Positions 35,258-44,828 are shown, counted from the first letter of the stretch. The stretch: DNA of 64,000 bases from Caballeronia sp. BR00000012568055 (GCF_029439455.1 NZ_JAQFVG010000296.1:1-64000), one strand, 5' to 3'. Numbers and translations are program-made. Notes: generated from the letters alone by a model not told the origin.

Positions 35258-35614
35258 ATGCAAGTAACACGTCACTTAAATATGGAACTGCGGCATGCCA
35301 CGGTGCCGACTTATGTCGCCAGCTATTTCTTCCCGTTGCTGCTTTTGGCATACGAAGCATGGCGCGTGGGTTCATGGGTTGCCGTCAACGGCTTCAACTT
35401 CATGAACTTCAATTCGATGGGTTACGAGTTCGCTTTGATGATCGCCGTGTTCTGCATGCAGGTCATCGTGGAAATCGCGTTTCTCGCCGGGGCGGTGCTG
35501 ACCAAGCATAAAGATGTGGGCCATAGGCTGGCCAATCTCTCACTTGGATTGTTCTGCTCTTTAGTGGTGCTTGGCTTTGACCTTGCGCTGCAATATGGAT
35601 TGAGCGGAAGCTGA
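35258..35614 (+). CDS. Three-span membrane protein, unknown function
   Basis: 118 residues, with hydrophobic segments at about 18-35 (YVASYFFPLLLLAYEAW), 55-80 (ALMIAVFCMQVIVEIAFLAGAVL) and 92-110 (LSLGLFCSLVVLGFDLAL). GAGGAG lies 9 bases before the ATG. The gene stands alone and ends in a strong terminator. I do not recognise a family. Confidence 0.65.
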   Translation: MQVTRHLNMELRHATVPTYVASYFFPLLLLAYEAWRVGSWVAVNGFNFMNFNSMGYEFALMIAVFCMQVIVEIAFLAGAVLTKHKDVGHRLANLSLGLFCSLVVLGFDLALQYGLSGS

Positions 35615-35637
35615 TCTTAGCTTTTAATGCTTAAGCT

Positions 35638-35674
35638 AAAGGCCGGTTGCTTAGATGCAACCGGCCTTTTGTTT
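35638..35674 (+). terminator. Strong intrinsic terminator
   Basis: AAAGGCCGGTTGC (35638-35650) and GCAACCGGCCTTT (35657-35669) form a perfect 13-bp stem with a 6-nt loop, followed by TTGTTTTT. It ends the membrane-protein gene and lies between convergent genes, so it may also stop minus-strand transcripts. Confidence 0.9.
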
Positions 35675-37111
35675 TTAATAGCCCGCAGCATTCGGCAATG
35701 CAGGCGGTTTCTCTGACCGCTCCTCATAGCACTTTCTATCCGCATCTTTAAGCGCACTGCGCAAGCCTTCTTCAACCACCGGATGATAGAACGGCAGCCT
35801 GAGCACTTCATCCAATGTCATTTCGATTTGCAAAGCCCAGGCAAGCAAATGTCCGAGATGCTCCATTGCCGGACCGCAGCCTTGCGCGCCTCGCAGCTTG
35901 CCGGTTTTGGCATCGGCATAAACGTGCAGCAGACCGCGATTCTGACGCATCACGCGGCTGCGTCCCTGCGATTCGAACGATGCTTCTCCGGTCACCGTCA
36001 TTTGCTTGTCGAGATCGTCGTATGATGCGCCGACCATCACGACCTGCGGTTCGCAAAAGACGATCGAGAAGGGCACTTTGCGTTTGACCGCTTGCACGTC
36101 GGGATAGCGCGCGGCGTTGTCGCCAGCGAGCTTGCCTTCGTCGGCGGCATCGTGAAGCCAGGGGCGCGTGCCGTCGCAATCGCCTGCAATGAAAATGTGA
36201 CTCGTGCCGCACTGCATAGTGGTTTCATCGTAGAGCGGCACGCCTTTGTCGTTTAGTTCGATTCCCGTTTTTTCGAGCGCTAAAGACTTGAGATTCGGCA
36301 CGCGGCCTGTCGCAGCAAGCACCAGATCGAACGATTCCGCGCGTGCTTTACCATCCGGTGTTTTGAAGCGCAGAAAAGGCTTGTCGTTGCGCAAACTCAT
36401 CTCGTCGATGTTCGCATCGGGGTCAAAATAGAACTCGTCCGAGAGCGTGCTGGCGAGCAGGTCGCGTACGGGCGTGTCAGAGAGTGCGGCGACGCTGCCG
36501 CCTTTGCCGAACATCGCGATATCGATATCCAGGCGTGCCAGCGCCTGACCCAGTTCCAATGCAATCGGTCCCGCACCGAAGACCGCGATGCGCTTGGGAA
36601 AGGTACGGAGTTCGAACAATTCGTCGCTTGTGATGAGCTTTTCTCCAAAGACCTTTAGCTCGTCCGGAATCATCGGCGCTGCGCCCACGGCGATCACGAT
36701 TCGCTTTGCTACCACGCGTGTTTCGTCGTCCACCATCAATTCATTCGGCGATACGAAACGCGCCTGCCCACGAACGATCGCGTCGTCATCGAACGATTCG
36801 ACTTCCTTGAGCACGGCGTTGACGAAATGATCCCGTTCGCGCCGCACGTAACTCAAAACGCGCTCGCTGTCCGCTTCCAGCGCATGCGTGCCTTCGATAC
36901 CGCGCGCTGCGAGCGAGCGTGCATCGTGCAAACCGTTCGCGGCGGCGAGCAAAAGCTTGGACGGCATGCAGCCGACGCGCGCGCAAGTCGTGCCGAATTC
37001 CCCGCTTTCGATCAGCACGGTTTTCGCGCCGCCTTCGCACGCCGCGCGATATGCCGCCATGCCCGACGTGCCCGCGCCGATCACGGCGACATCCACGTTG
37101 ATTGTTTTCAT
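35675..37111 (-). CDS. Dihydrolipoamide dehydrogenase-like flavoprotein disulfide reductase
   Basis: 478 residues. FAD-binding VAVIGAGTSGMAAYRAA at 9-25, redox-active disulfide in TTCARVGCMPSK (Cys43 and Cys48), NAD-binding FGAGPIALELGQALA near 182-196, second FAD block HIFIAGDCDG near 312, and the C-terminal catalytic His-Glu pair in FYHPVVEEGLR. All catalytic parts of a dihydrolipoyl dehydrogenase are present, but the disulfide loop differs from the usual TCLNVGCIPSK and no E1/E2 genes adjoin it. It may serve another disulfide substrate. Confidence 0.82.
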   Translation of the reverse strand: MKTINVDVAVIGAGTSGMAAYRAACEGGAKTVLIESGEFGTTCARVGCMPSKLLLAAANGLHDARSLAARGIEGTHALEADSERVLSYVRRERDHFVNAVLKEVESFDDDAIVRGQARFVSPNELMVDDETRVVAKRIVIAVGAAPMIPDELKVFGEKLITSDELFELRTFPKRIAVFGAGPIALELGQALARLDIDIAMFGKGGSVAALSDTPVRDLLASTLSDEFYFDPDANIDEMSLRNDKPFLRFKTPDGKARAESFDLVLAATGRVPNLKSLALEKTGIELNDKGVPLYDETTMQCGTSHIFIAGDCDGTRPWLHDAADEGKLAGDNAARYPDVQAVKRKVPFSIVFCEPQVVMVGASYDDLDKQMTVTGEASFESQGRSRVMRQNRGLLHVYADAKTGKLRGAQGCGPAMEHLGHLLAWALQIEMTLDEVLRLPFYHPVVEEGLRSALKDADRKCYEERSEKPPALPNAAGY

Positions 37112-37134
37112 CCAAAGCCCCGTTGAGTTATTCG

Positions 37135-37935
37135 TTATCCGTTATCCGCAAACCCCGGATACAGCGTCATGCCGCCATCGACGAAAAGCGTGGTGCCGAC
37201 CACGTAGTCGCTGTCATCGGAAGCGAGCCAGACGGCCGCACGGCCAATGTCATCGACTTCGCCCACGCGTCCGTACGGAATCAACGTCAGCAGCCGATCG
37301 AGCGCTTCCTGTGTATCCCACGCGTCCTTGTTGATCGGCGTGCGGATCGCGCCGGGCGCAATCGAATTGACGCGGATGCGCTGCGGCGCGAGTTCCTGCG
37401 CGAGCGTCTTCATCATCATCTGGATGCCGCCTTTGGATGCCGCGTAGTTCACGTGTCCCGCCCACGGAATCACTTCATGGACCGAACTCATGCAGATGAT
37501 TTTGCCGAGCGCTTTCGAGACCGGACGCGGGCCGCGCCGCTCGAACTCGCGCACGGCACGGCGCGCGGTGAGGAACTGGCCGGTGAGATTGGTATCGATC
37601 ACCGTGCGCCAGTCGTCGAGCGTCATGGCGGCGAGCTTCGCGTCCTTCTGCAAGCCAGAATTGGCAACGACGATATCGACTGTGCCGAAGCGCTGAATGA
37701 CCGCATCGAACATGGCGTTGGTTTGCGCTTCGTCGGAGACATCGCCCGCGACCGCGAACGCCTGACCGCCGAGCGCTTCGATTTCCGCCGCGAGTTTTTC
37801 AGCAGGCTCCGCGTGCGAGTGATAGTTGATGGCGACATGTGCGCCCGCATCCGCGAGCGCCTTCGCGACGCCCGCGCCGATGCCGGAACTCCCGCCTGTG
37901 ACGAGCGCGATCTGGCCATCGAGTGGTGTGTGCAT
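37135..37935 (-). CDS. SDR, glucose 1-dehydrogenase-like
   Basis: 266 residues from MHTPLDGQIALVTGG (37935). TGGSSGIGAG near residues 13-22, NSGLQKDAKLAAMTLDDWRTVIDTNL, Ser and YAASKGG (catalytic Tyr-Lys) near 165-171, and C-terminal GTTLFVDGGMTLYPGF. These are features of the glucose/gluconate-type SDR subgroup, which oxidises beta-D-glucose with NAD(P)+. It lies downstream of glgA-glgC on the same strand; whether it is cotranscribed is unclear. Substrate tentative. Confidence 0.8.
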   Translation of the reverse strand: MHTPLDGQIALVTGGSSGIGAGVAKALADAGAHVAINYHSHAEPAEKLAAEIEALGGQAFAVAGDVSDEAQTNAMFDAVIQRFGTVDIVVANSGLQKDAKLAAMTLDDWRTVIDTNLTGQFLTARRAVREFERRGPRPVSKALGKIICMSSVHEVIPWAGHVNYAASKGGIQMMMKTLAQELAPQRIRVNSIAPGAIRTPINKDAWDTQEALDRLLTLIPYGRVGEVDDIGRAAVWLASDDSDYVVGTTLFVDGGMTLYPGFADNG

Positions 37936-38013
37936 GAGTCGATTCCTGATTGGTCTGGCGTGAAAGCGTGGACGCAAGTTCTGCGCCCGTGCCAGACATC
38001 GGGGATGCGCGAC

Positions 38014-39477
38014 TCAGCCGCCCAGCAACGGTTGATACACCTCCGCATAGCTCAGCGCGGCGGTCTCCCAGCCGAAGTTCTGCGCCATCGCGCGCTTCAC
38101 GACGGCTTTCCATTCGGTGCGCCTGCCTTTGAGCGCGAACGACCGCCGAATGGCGCCGACGATGCCCGCACGGTCGAAGCTATCGAAGACAAAACCGGTT
38201 GCGAGTTCTTCCGCCAGATTCTCCAGCGAACAATCGACGACCGTATCCGCCAGCCCGCCCACGCGATGCACCAGCGGCAGCGGGCCATAGGCTAACGCGT
38301 ACAACTGCGTCAGTCCGCAAGGCTCGAAACGCGATGGCACCATCACCACGTCGCTACCCGCGATAATCGAATGCGACAGCGTCTCATCGAAACCGAGTTC
38401 AACGGCCACCGCGCCCGGATGTGCCGCCGCCGCGTTCTTCATGCCGGTTTCGAGCGCCGGATCGCCGGTGCCGAGCACGACGAGTTGGCCGCCGCGCTGC
38501 ACGATATCCGGCACCGCCGAGAGCAGCAGGTCCAGCCCTTTCTGTTCGGTCAGGCGAGAGACGACGCCGAACAGCAGGGCATCGTCGTCACGCGTCAGGC
38601 CCATGCGTTCCTGAAGTGCCGCCTTGCATTTCGACTTGCCCGAAGGCTTCGCCATCGTATATTTCGATGCAATGCTTTCATCGACCGACGGACTCCAGAT
38701 CGAATAATCGACGCCGTTCAGAATGCCAGTGATGTCGTGCGTGCGCGTTTGCAACAGGCCGTGCAAGCCCGCGCCTTGTGCCTGCGTTTGAATTTCGCGT
38801 GCGTAGGTCGGGCTGACGGTGGTGATGCGCTCGGCATAGTACAAACCGGCCTTGAGGAACGATACGAGTCCGTAGAACTCGACGCCATCGACCGCATAGA
38901 AATCGGGTGGCAATTGCAGCGCGCCGAATTCGGATGCCGGAAACGTGCCCTGATACGCGAGGTTATGCACCGTTATCACCGACGCAACCCGCGACGCGCC
39001 GCCACGCTCGAACGCGCGCAAATACGCGGGCGCGAGGCCCGCGTGCCAGTCGTGCGCATGGACGATATGCGGCTTCCACTTCGGGTCCGCGCCCGTCGCG
39101 ATACGCGCCGCCGCCCAGCCGAGCAGGGCGAAGCGCCGGTCGTTATCGGCATACGGACGATGCGCGGCATCGAGATAAGGATTGCCCGGACGATCGTAGA
39201 ACTGATCGGCGCGCACCACATACACCACGACGCCATGCGGCTGAAGCACGCCACGTTCGAGCCGCACGTTGTAGGCGCCGAACGCCGCGCCGAGATCCGC
39301 GACCGGTTCGAGATCGGTGAGACCCGCGATCACGGCGGGAAAACCGGGCAGCACGACGCGCGCGTGCGTGCCCAGTTGTGATTGCGCGGGCGGCAGCGCG
39401 CCCACGACATCGGCGAGACCGCCGGTTTTCAACAGCGGAAACATTTCTGCTGCGGCATGCAGCACGCAAACGGTCAT
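38014..39477 (-). CDS. glgA: Glycogen synthase
   Basis: 487 residues, normal for bacterial GlgA. ADP-glucose-binding KTGGLADVVGALP at residues 17-29, HAHDWHAGLAPAYL near 140, VHNLAYQGTFP, and the GT5 C-terminal block ALAYGPLPLVHRVGGLADTV with SRFEPCGLTQLYAL. It extends alpha-1,4-glucan chains from ADP-glucose. It lies 42 bp after glgC on the same strand, so the two enzymes of glycogen synthesis form an operon; the branching enzyme glgB is not in the window. Confidence 0.95.
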   Translation of the reverse strand: MTVCVLHAAAEMFPLLKTGGLADVVGALPPAQSQLGTHARVVLPGFPAVIAGLTDLEPVADLGAAFGAYNVRLERGVLQPHGVVVYVVRADQFYDRPGNPYLDAAHRPYADNDRRFALLGWAAARIATGADPKWKPHIVHAHDWHAGLAPAYLRAFERGGASRVASVITVHNLAYQGTFPASEFGALQLPPDFYAVDGVEFYGLVSFLKAGLYYAERITTVSPTYAREIQTQAQGAGLHGLLQTRTHDITGILNGVDYSIWSPSVDESIASKYTMAKPSGKSKCKAALQERMGLTRDDDALLFGVVSRLTEQKGLDLLLSAVPDIVQRGGQLVVLGTGDPALETGMKNAAAAHPGAVAVELGFDETLSHSIIAGSDVVMVPSRFEPCGLTQLYALAYGPLPLVHRVGGLADTVVDCSLENLAEELATGFVFDSFDRAGIVGAIRRSFALKGRRTEWKAVVKRAMAQNFGWETAALSYAEVYQPLLGG

Positions 39478-39519
39478 CGGCGCTCCCGTCGATTGGATTT
39501 GTTATGGCGAAGCCTTCGC

Positions 39520-40791
39520 TTACTTGGGCAAGCGCGCCAGCGCATCCCGCGTAATGAGCGTGATGCCCGACTCCGTGCGGAAAAAGCGCGCGGCGTCCTC
39601 TTCCGGGTCCTCGCCGACCACGAGACCTTCGGGCACCGTGCAACCGCGATCGATCACCACGCGTTGCAATCGGCAACTCGGCCCGATGGTCACCTGCGGC
39701 AACAAGACTGCCTCATTGATGTTACAGAACGAGTGGACCCGCACCGCCGACGAGAAAACCGACTTCGACACCTGCGAGCCGGAAATCACGCAGCCGCCGC
39801 ACACCAGCAGATTGGTGATCGCGCCTTGCTGACCGTTCAGATCACGCACGAACTTGCCGGGCGGCAATTGCTCCTGATTGGTCCAGATCGGCCACTTACG
39901 GTCGTACAAATCGAGTTCGGGGATGGTGGAAGCGAGGTCGAGGTTTGCGGCCCAATAGGCATCGACCGTGCCGACATCGCGCCAGTAGGCGGGCGCTTCC
40001 GGATCGCTGCTCGATGTCACGCACGACATGCCGAACGGATGCGCAATCGCCTTGCCGGTCGTGACCACGCGCGGAATGATGTCCTTGCCGAAATCGTGAT
40101 CCGTATTCGACGACGCGATGTTCTCCTCCAGCATTTCATAGAGATACTTCGCGCTGAACACATAAATGCCCATACTCGCCAGCGCCACGTCGGGCTTGCC
40201 GGGCATGGCGGGCGGATCGGCGGGTTTTTCCAGAAAGTCGGTGACGCGGCGGTTTTCATCGACGTGCATCACGCCGAACGCGACCGCATCCATACGCGGC
40301 ACTTCGATACAACCGACCGTGCAATCCGCGCCGCTTTCCACGTGGTCCAGCACCATGCGCGTGTAATCCATCTTGTAGATGTGATCGCCCGCCAGCACCA
40401 CGACGAACTCCGCGCCGATGGACCGCACGATGTCCAGGTTCTGATACACCGCGTCCGCCGTGCCGCGATACCAGCTCGAATCCACGCGCTGCTGCGCCGG
40501 CCAGATATCGATGAACTCATTGAATTCGCCGCGCAGAAAACCCCAGCCGCGCTGGAGATGGCGAATCAGCGAATGCGCCTTGTATTGCGTAACGACGGCG
40601 ATCCGGCGAATGCCGGAGTTGAGACAGTTGGACAACGCGAAATCGACAATGCGGTATTTGCCGCCAAAGTGCACCGCAGGTTTTACGCGCTTGTCGGTCA
40701 GCGGACCGAGCCGGGTGCCACGCCCTCCGGCCAGGACGATTGCGAGGGTCGACTTCTGCAAATCGGTGCGATTCTTAGCCAGCATATCCAT
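39520..40791 (-). CDS. glgC: Glucose-1-phosphate adenylyltransferase
   Basis: 423 residues from [14 protein letters not shown] (40791, GGAGG upstream on the minus strand). Nucleotide-binding [21 protein letters not shown] near 20-40, GTADAVYQN, catalytic-Asp block [18 protein letters not shown] (glucose-1-phosphate Lys/Glu), and a left-handed beta-helix C-terminus. It makes ADP-glucose, the donor for GlgA, and is normally allosterically controlled. The open frame runs on to 41181, but that part has no glgC similarity and no RBS. Confidence 0.95.
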   Translation of the reverse strand: MDMLAKNRTDLQKSTLAIVLAGGRGTRLGPLTDKRVKPAVHFGGKYRIVDFALSNCLNSGIRRIAVVTQYKAHSLIRHLQRGWGFLRGEFNEFIDIWPAQQRVDSSWYRGTADAVYQNLDIVRSIGAEFVVVLAGDHIYKMDYTRMVLDHVESGADCTVGCIEVPRMDAVAFGVMHVDENRRVTDFLEKPADPPAMPGKPDVALASMGIYVFSAKYLYEMLEENIASSNTDHDFGKDIIPRVVTTGKAIAHPFGMSCVTSSSDPEAPAYWRDVGTVDAYWAANLDLASTIPELDLYDRKWPIWTNQEQLPPGKFVRDLNGQQGAITNLLVCGGCVISGSQVSKSVFSSAVRVHSFCNINEAVLLPQVTIGPSCRLQRVVIDRGCTVPEGLVVGEDPEEDAARFFRTESGITLITRDALARLPK

Positions 40792-41255
40792 GTCTGCCTC
40801 CTGATTTGACCTGCGACGGTAGATGTCCTTCTGTTTTTCGGTGTTCGTCCTCGTGATGCCTGATGTAAGCGGCGTAGCGGCGTATCGGCTTATGGAGATG
40901 GGATCGTGCGATAAAGCATTATCGGGCGCGCGTTCGATTTCGGGAATCGATTTTCTTACCACGCCGATGCTGGCCGATTTGCGATCGAGCAAGCGATGTG
41001 CCGGTCTGCGCACGCGCTGTTGCATGCGCGCGACCTTTTCTATCGCTATCACGCTGATTGCTCGACAAAATACGCGCCGCCCATTTATAACGATTCGGCC
41101 ATGCCGCAGTGCGTCGAGACGCGGCACAATGAGAAATTCGCTCGCCGTCATGCGGTAATCACCATGTCCGCTGCACTGCACGAGCGATCGAATACACGAA
41201 AGGCTGGCCGCCTTTCATTGATATGACCGAACACAAAGCACCCGGGAACCAAAAA
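40792..41255. other. Divergent promoter region between glgC and pdxY
   Basis: No convincing gene in 464 bp. For pdxY a candidate promoter is TCGACA (41062-41067) with TATAAC (41086-41091), spacer 18. The frame at 40823-41158 has a low-likelihood composition, and its first part is antisense to the glgC leader. The glgC promoter is not obvious. Confidence 0.5.
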
Positions 41256-42137
41256 ATGAACAACGTCCTGAGTATCCAGTCGCATGTGGTGTTCGGCCAC
41301 GCGGGCAATAGCGCCGCTGTGTTTCCCATGCGCCGTTTGGGCGTAAATGTCTGGCCGCTCAATACGGTGCAATTCTCCAATCACACGCAATACGGGCGCT
41401 GGACCGGCGAAGTATTCGATGCCGAGAAGCTGGAGACGATCATCGAAGGGATTGGCGCGATCGGCGTGCTGGCGCGCTGCAATGCGGTGTTGTCGGGCTA
41501 TCTCGGCGCGCCGGAGCAGGGGCGCGCGGTCGTTGAAATCGTGCGGACCATCAAGGCCGTGAATCCGCGCGCGCTGTTCTTCTGCGATCCGGTGATGGGC
41601 ACGACAGGCGGCTGCACGGTGGCATCGGGAATCGAAGACTTTTTGGTCAACACCATGCCCGAAATCGCCGATGCGATGATGCCCAATCACATCGAACTGG
41701 AGAAACTCGCGGGCCGTCCGATCGAAACCGTCGAAGAAGCCGTCGATGCCTGCCGCGATATCATCGCGCGCGGTCCGCGCATGATTCTCGTCAAGCATCT
41801 GCTCGACCGGAACAGCCGTGCGGACACCTTCAACATGCTCGCCGTCAGCGCGACGGAGGCGTGGTTCGCGCAGCGTCCGCTGTATCCGTTCGCGCGTCAG
41901 CCGGTGGGCGTGGGCGATCTGTCGAGCGCGGTGTTTGTCGCGCGGATGCTGCTGGGCGACTCGCTGCGCAACGCGCTCGAACATACGCTCGCGGCCGTGA
42001 ACGCGGTCGTCAAGGCCACTTACGATGCCGGTCGCTACGAGCTTGAGATTGTTGCTTCGCAGGACGAAATCGCGCGTCCGACCGATCGCTTTCCGGCCAT
42101 TCGCGTCATGGGCAGCGAATCGCCTACGCTGCGGTAG
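41256..42137 (+). CDS. pdxY: Pyridoxal kinase
   Basis: 293 residues from [20 protein letters not shown] (41256); an upstream ATG at 41223 lacks support. The N-terminal blocks [21 protein letters not shown] and YGRWTG match PdxY closely; [25 protein letters not shown] and the ribokinase anion-hole region [12 protein letters not shown] (GxGD catalytic Asp) are present. It phosphorylates pyridoxal in the PLP salvage pathway. Its 3' end overlaps the convergent VOC gene by 14 bp. Confidence 0.94.
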   Translation: MNNVLSIQSHVVFGHAGNSAAVFPMRRLGVNVWPLNTVQFSNHTQYGRWTGEVFDAEKLETIIEGIGAIGVLARCNAVLSGYLGAPEQGRAVVEIVRTIKAVNPRALFFCDPVMGTTGGCTVASGIEDFLVNTMPEIADAMMPNHIELEKLAGRPIETVEEAVDACRDIIARGPRMILVKHLLDRNSRADTFNMLAVSATEAWFAQRPLYPFARQPVGVGDLSSAVFVARMLLGDSLRNALEHTLAAVNAVVKATYDAGRYELEIVASQDEIARPTDRFPAIRVMGSESPTLR

Positions 42138-42609
42138 CCGCAGCTTTGGCCATCGCCTTGAAGTTTTCGGGCGAAGCGAATGCCAGATATTGGGACTGCA
42201 TCTCTGGTGTGAGGAATTCGAGCATCGTCGAATTGTCGATCCAGAATTCGATCACGTCGAAGAAGTTCTGGCCGCGTGTGCAGCGCACCGCGCGCCAGCC
42301 TTCGCGCTCGCCAATCGCGATGACTTCTTCTGGACTCTTGGGCGTGGCAATCGCCATATGGAACGCGCTGTAGCGTGACGGTTCCGCAGACGCCGCGCCG
42401 AAGCTTACGCTCTGCTCGAGACCGCCGCCCGGCGTAATCACACGATCATGCGGATACACCTCGATGATCGTGCCGCGATCGTCGCCTGCTACGGCCATCC
42501 ATGAATCGGGAAACGACGGAAAGGGCGCGGCGAAACCGCCCCATAATTCGGCAAGCACGTTCGCCGTGTGCTGCGGATCGCGAGCGGGAATGGAGGCATG
42601 AAAGAGCAT
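42124..42609 (-). CDS. VOC-superfamily (glyoxalase/dioxygenase-like) protein
   Basis: 161 residues. [25 protein letters not shown] at the N-terminus and [26 protein letters not shown], then [16 protein letters not shown], give the paired beta-alpha-beta-beta-beta pattern of the vicinal-oxygen-chelate fold. Candidate metal ligands are His4, His near residue 84 and Glu in MLEFLT. It is a single-domain-length protein and could be an isomerase, lyase or antibiotic-binding protein. Tail-to-tail with pdxY. Confidence 0.65.
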   Translation of the reverse strand: MLFHASIPARDPQHTANVLAELWGGFAAPFPSFPDSWMAVAGDDRGTIIEVYPHDRVITPGGGLEQSVSFGAASAEPSRYSAFHMAIATPKSPEEVIAIGEREGWRAVRCTRGQNFFDVIEFWIDNSTMLEFLTPEMQSQYLAFASPENFKAMAKAAATAA

Positions 42610-42743
42610 CGCGGGGTTCCTTGTCGGACGTTTTCAAATTTTCGATCGCGATGCTTTCATGTTCATTCTTTGCATGTCAATTGGCAGTACTACGATCGAC
42701 CTCTACGCGTTTGGACCCTTGTTTCCAAGGGTTTTCGTATGAT

Positions 42744-43550
42744 TCATTCGAGGAAGCGCGCGAGGTCAACGGTGAGCCGTTCGGCGTCGCTCAGAAAAAT
42801 GCCGTGCGGCGCGCCTTCGTAGACGATGAGTTGCGCGCCCGGAATCATTTGCGCCGTGCGTTGCGAAGTTAGTTCCAGCGGATTCGATACATCGCAGTCG
42901 CCTTGCACGATCAGCGTCGGTACTTCGATATGCTTCAGTTCCTCGCGGAAGTCGCCGGTGGCGACGGCCTCGTTGCAGTCCAGCAGCGCCCGATGCGATG
43001 TACGCAACGCCATCTCGCGAATCCAATCGATCATCGCCTCCGATACCTTCGGGCCGGCGAACGGACGCGCATTCTCGGCGAGCCAGCGAGGATAATCGCT
43101 GAGCAAATCGCGCTGGAATGTATCGACATATTCGCGCGGAATGACATCGACAAGCGTCGGCAACGTCGATGCGATCAACGCCAGACGCGCCACGCGCGTG
43201 CTGCCATGACGCGTGAGATAACGCACGGCTTCCGCGCCGCCCATCGAATAACCGACGAGGCGGATATCGTGCAGATCGAGTGTCTCGATAAGCGTGGCGA
43301 GATCGTCAGCAAGCGTGTCGTAGTCGTAGCCGCCGTCGGGATCGCTCGAACGGCCGTGGCCGCGCCGGTCGTATGCGACGCAGCGAAAGCCTAGCCTGGC
43401 GAGCGGCAACATTTGATAGGCCCACATATCGCTCGGTAACGAATAACTCGGAACGAAAACGATGGTTTTCGTCGCGTTCGATGCGTATGTCCAGTCGCGA
43501 TAAAACAGTTCAGCGCCATCGCGCGTGCGGATGAAGTTAGAGCGGGTCAT
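42744..43550 (-). CDS. Alpha/beta hydrolase, non-haem haloperoxidase/esterase type
   Basis: 268 residues from MTRSNFIRTRDGAELFYRDW (43550). Nucleophile elbow GYSMGGA with Ser102, oxyanion FVPSYSLPSDMW, the CVAYDRRGHGRSSDPDGGYDYDTLADDL block usual in cofactor-free haloperoxidases and esterases, acid Asp in QGDCDVSNP and catalytic His in EGAPHGIFLS. Cytoplasmic. A candidate small RNA is encoded just upstream on the same strand. Substrate unknown; C-C hydrolases and lactonases share these motifs. Confidence 0.85.
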   Translation of the reverse strand: MTRSNFIRTRDGAELFYRDWTYASNATKTIVFVPSYSLPSDMWAYQMLPLARLGFRCVAYDRRGHGRSSDPDGGYDYDTLADDLATLIETLDLHDIRLVGYSMGGAEAVRYLTRHGSTRVARLALIASTLPTLVDVIPREYVDTFQRDLLSDYPRWLAENARPFAGPKVSEAMIDWIREMALRTSHRALLDCNEAVATGDFREELKHIEVPTLIVQGDCDVSNPLELTSQRTAQMIPGAQLIVYEGAPHGIFLSDAERLTVDLARFLE

Positions 43551-43631
43551 GTCGGCCTCCGTTGCGGGTGTGGTTGTATCGTCGCAGCGGGAGCGGAGGT
43601 GAACAATTACGTGGCAGGTAAGGTCCGCGCG

Positions 43632-43722
43632 AAAAAAAGCCGCCCGGGGTAGGCGGCGAGAGCGCGTCCGGTTGCGAGACTTCTTCCCTTGCGGGAGGCG
43701 GACGCGTGAGGAGACATAAAAC
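43632..43722 (-). ncRNA. Candidate small RNA with its own promoter and terminator
   Basis: On the minus strand a transcript starting near 43722 would contain CGCGTCCG (43706-43699) paired with CGGACGCG (43670-43663), a perfect 8-bp stem. The stem encloses TCCC-GCAA-GGGA (43696-43685), a hairpin with a GNRA loop. A terminator follows: GCCGCC-N7-GGCGGC (43657-43639) and seven T (43638-43632). Length is about 90 nt. No open frame of quality is present. It could also be a regulatory leader of the hydrolase gene at 42744-43550, but the full terminator argues for an independent RNA. Family not recognised. Confidence 0.55.
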
Positions 43723-43728
43723 CGGGTC

Positions 43729-43757
43729 AGTATCGCAGACGCATAAAGCGCGCTCAA
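43729..43757 (-). promoter_or_regulatory. Sigma-70 promoter for the candidate small RNA
   Basis: Reading the minus strand, -35 TTGAGC (43757-43752) and -10 GATACT (43734-43729) are separated by exactly 17 bp. The predicted start is near 43722, giving an RNA that ends at the T run at 43632. Confidence 0.6.
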
Positions 43758-43860
43758 TCGCCAAAGCGAAGCAGTGTGTTTCGCGAGCGCGCTGACAATC
43801 TATCAGCAATCCGAATTGAAACGCTTCAACTCGGCGTTGCAGTTTGACATTCACGCAGCG

Positions 43861-44688
43861 TCAGTCTTTCAGCAAATACTCGACGATCGCGTCGCACACG
43901 CGGCCGAACATCTGCGTTCCGGTGACGGTCGGGCAACCGCGCGCTCGCGCTGCTTCGATAAACGGCGTGAGCGGCGGTTTCGTCACCACGTCGCCGACGA
44001 AGGTCGCCGGATTCAGGCGCGAGATGTCGATCGGCAAAGGATCGCCGGGGCGCATGCCAGCCGGTGACGCGTTCACGACGATGTCGTAGGTTTCCGCACC
44101 CGCATCATCGGCGATGGTGACCGCGCCGTGGCCCAGCGCGGCGAGCCGCGAGACGAGGGCGCCGGTGCGCGCGGCATCGAAATCGCGGATGGCAAGCGTT
44201 GACACGCCCGCATCCACCAGCGCGTGGCCGATGGCTGACCCCGCGCCGCCCGCACCGATCAGCAGCGCGCGCTTCGATTTCGGCTCGCAGCCCGCGTCGC
44301 GCAGAGCCGCCACCATGCCGACGCCGTCGGACGCGCCGCCGTGCCAGGTGCCGTCCGCATTGCGACGAAGCATGTTGACCGCGCCGAGGAATTCGCCTTC
44401 TTTCGTCAGCGTCTTGCAAAACCCGGTGGCGCTGAACTTGTGCGGCACGGTGATGATGACGCCATCGACGTTCTGCATCGGCGCGACGCCGGCGAAGAAC
44501 GCGGCCAGATCCGCTGGCGCGACGTGCGCGGGAATCACGATGGCGTCGCGCCCGGCGGCGCGTATCGCGGCTGTCACGCCGGACGGGGAGCGCACTTGGG
44601 CGATCGGATCGCCGACGATGAAATAAACGCGCGTTGCGCCGCTCAGGCCTTCGTCGAGCGATGCGGAAATCGATGTGCTCTGCGACAT
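43861..44688 (-). CDS. AroE-like shikimate dehydrogenase family protein
   Basis: 275 residues. Substrate loop RSPSGVTAA near 33-41, catalytic Lys84 (TVPHKFSA), Asn105 (AVNMLRR) and Asp121 (GASDGVGM). The Lys-Asn and Lys-Asp spacings (21 and 37) equal those of E. coli AroE (65, 86, 102). NADP/NAD-binding GAGGAGSAIGHAL follows. It should reversibly oxidise or reduce shikimate, quinate or a related cyclic hydroxy/keto acid. The context is catabolic, next to an IclR-regulated cluster, so a degradative YdiB-like role is more likely than aromatic amino acid synthesis. Divergent from the 44829 gene across a palindrome. Confidence 0.85.
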   Translation of the reverse strand: MSQSTSISASLDEGLSGATRVYFIVGDPIAQVRSPSGVTAAIRAAGRDAIVIPAHVAPADLAAFFAGVAPMQNVDGVIITVPHKFSATGFCKTLTKEGEFLGAVNMLRRNADGTWHGGASDGVGMVAALRDAGCEPKSKRALLIGAGGAGSAIGHALVDAGVSTLAIRDFDAARTGALVSRLAALGHGAVTIADDAGAETYDIVVNASPAGMRPGDPLPIDISRLNPATFVGDVVTKPPLTPFIEAARARGCPTVTGTQMFGRVCDAIVEYLLKD

Positions 44689-44737
44689 GCCTTGTCTGCT
44701 CCAGTCTCAAAAATGTTTAGTGAATCCTAGTTGAAAA

Positions 44738-44752
44738 TGGAATAGCATTCAA
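44738..44752. promoter_or_regulatory. Imperfect operator palindrome between the AroE-like and Gfo/Idh genes
   Basis: TGGAATAGCATTCAA differs at two positions from the perfect palindrome at 46798-46812. It is nested in a wider dyad GTTGAA-N12-TTCAAC (44730-44753). It lies 50 bp from one start codon and 77 bp from the divergent one. Probable binding site of the IclR protein at 51873-52673 (inference). Confidence 0.6.
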
Positions 44753-44828
44753 CAAATTTGAATTTGACGCACAAGGCAACTAACTGTCTGATTTTCATCC
44801 AAACTCGAAAACTGGAGGAGCACACGCA

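Noticed and set aside
39382-40809. 475-codon plus-strand frame
   Set aside because: Antisense to glgC; His/Arg-rich shadow.
40823-41158. 111-codon plus-strand frame between glgC and pdxY
   Set aside because: No RBS, Arg/Cys-rich composition, covers the likely promoters.
43537-43854. 105-codon minus-strand frame upstream of the hydrolase
   Set aside because: It reads through a strong intrinsic terminator and has biased Cys/Pro/Arg composition; the small-RNA reading explains the stretch better.
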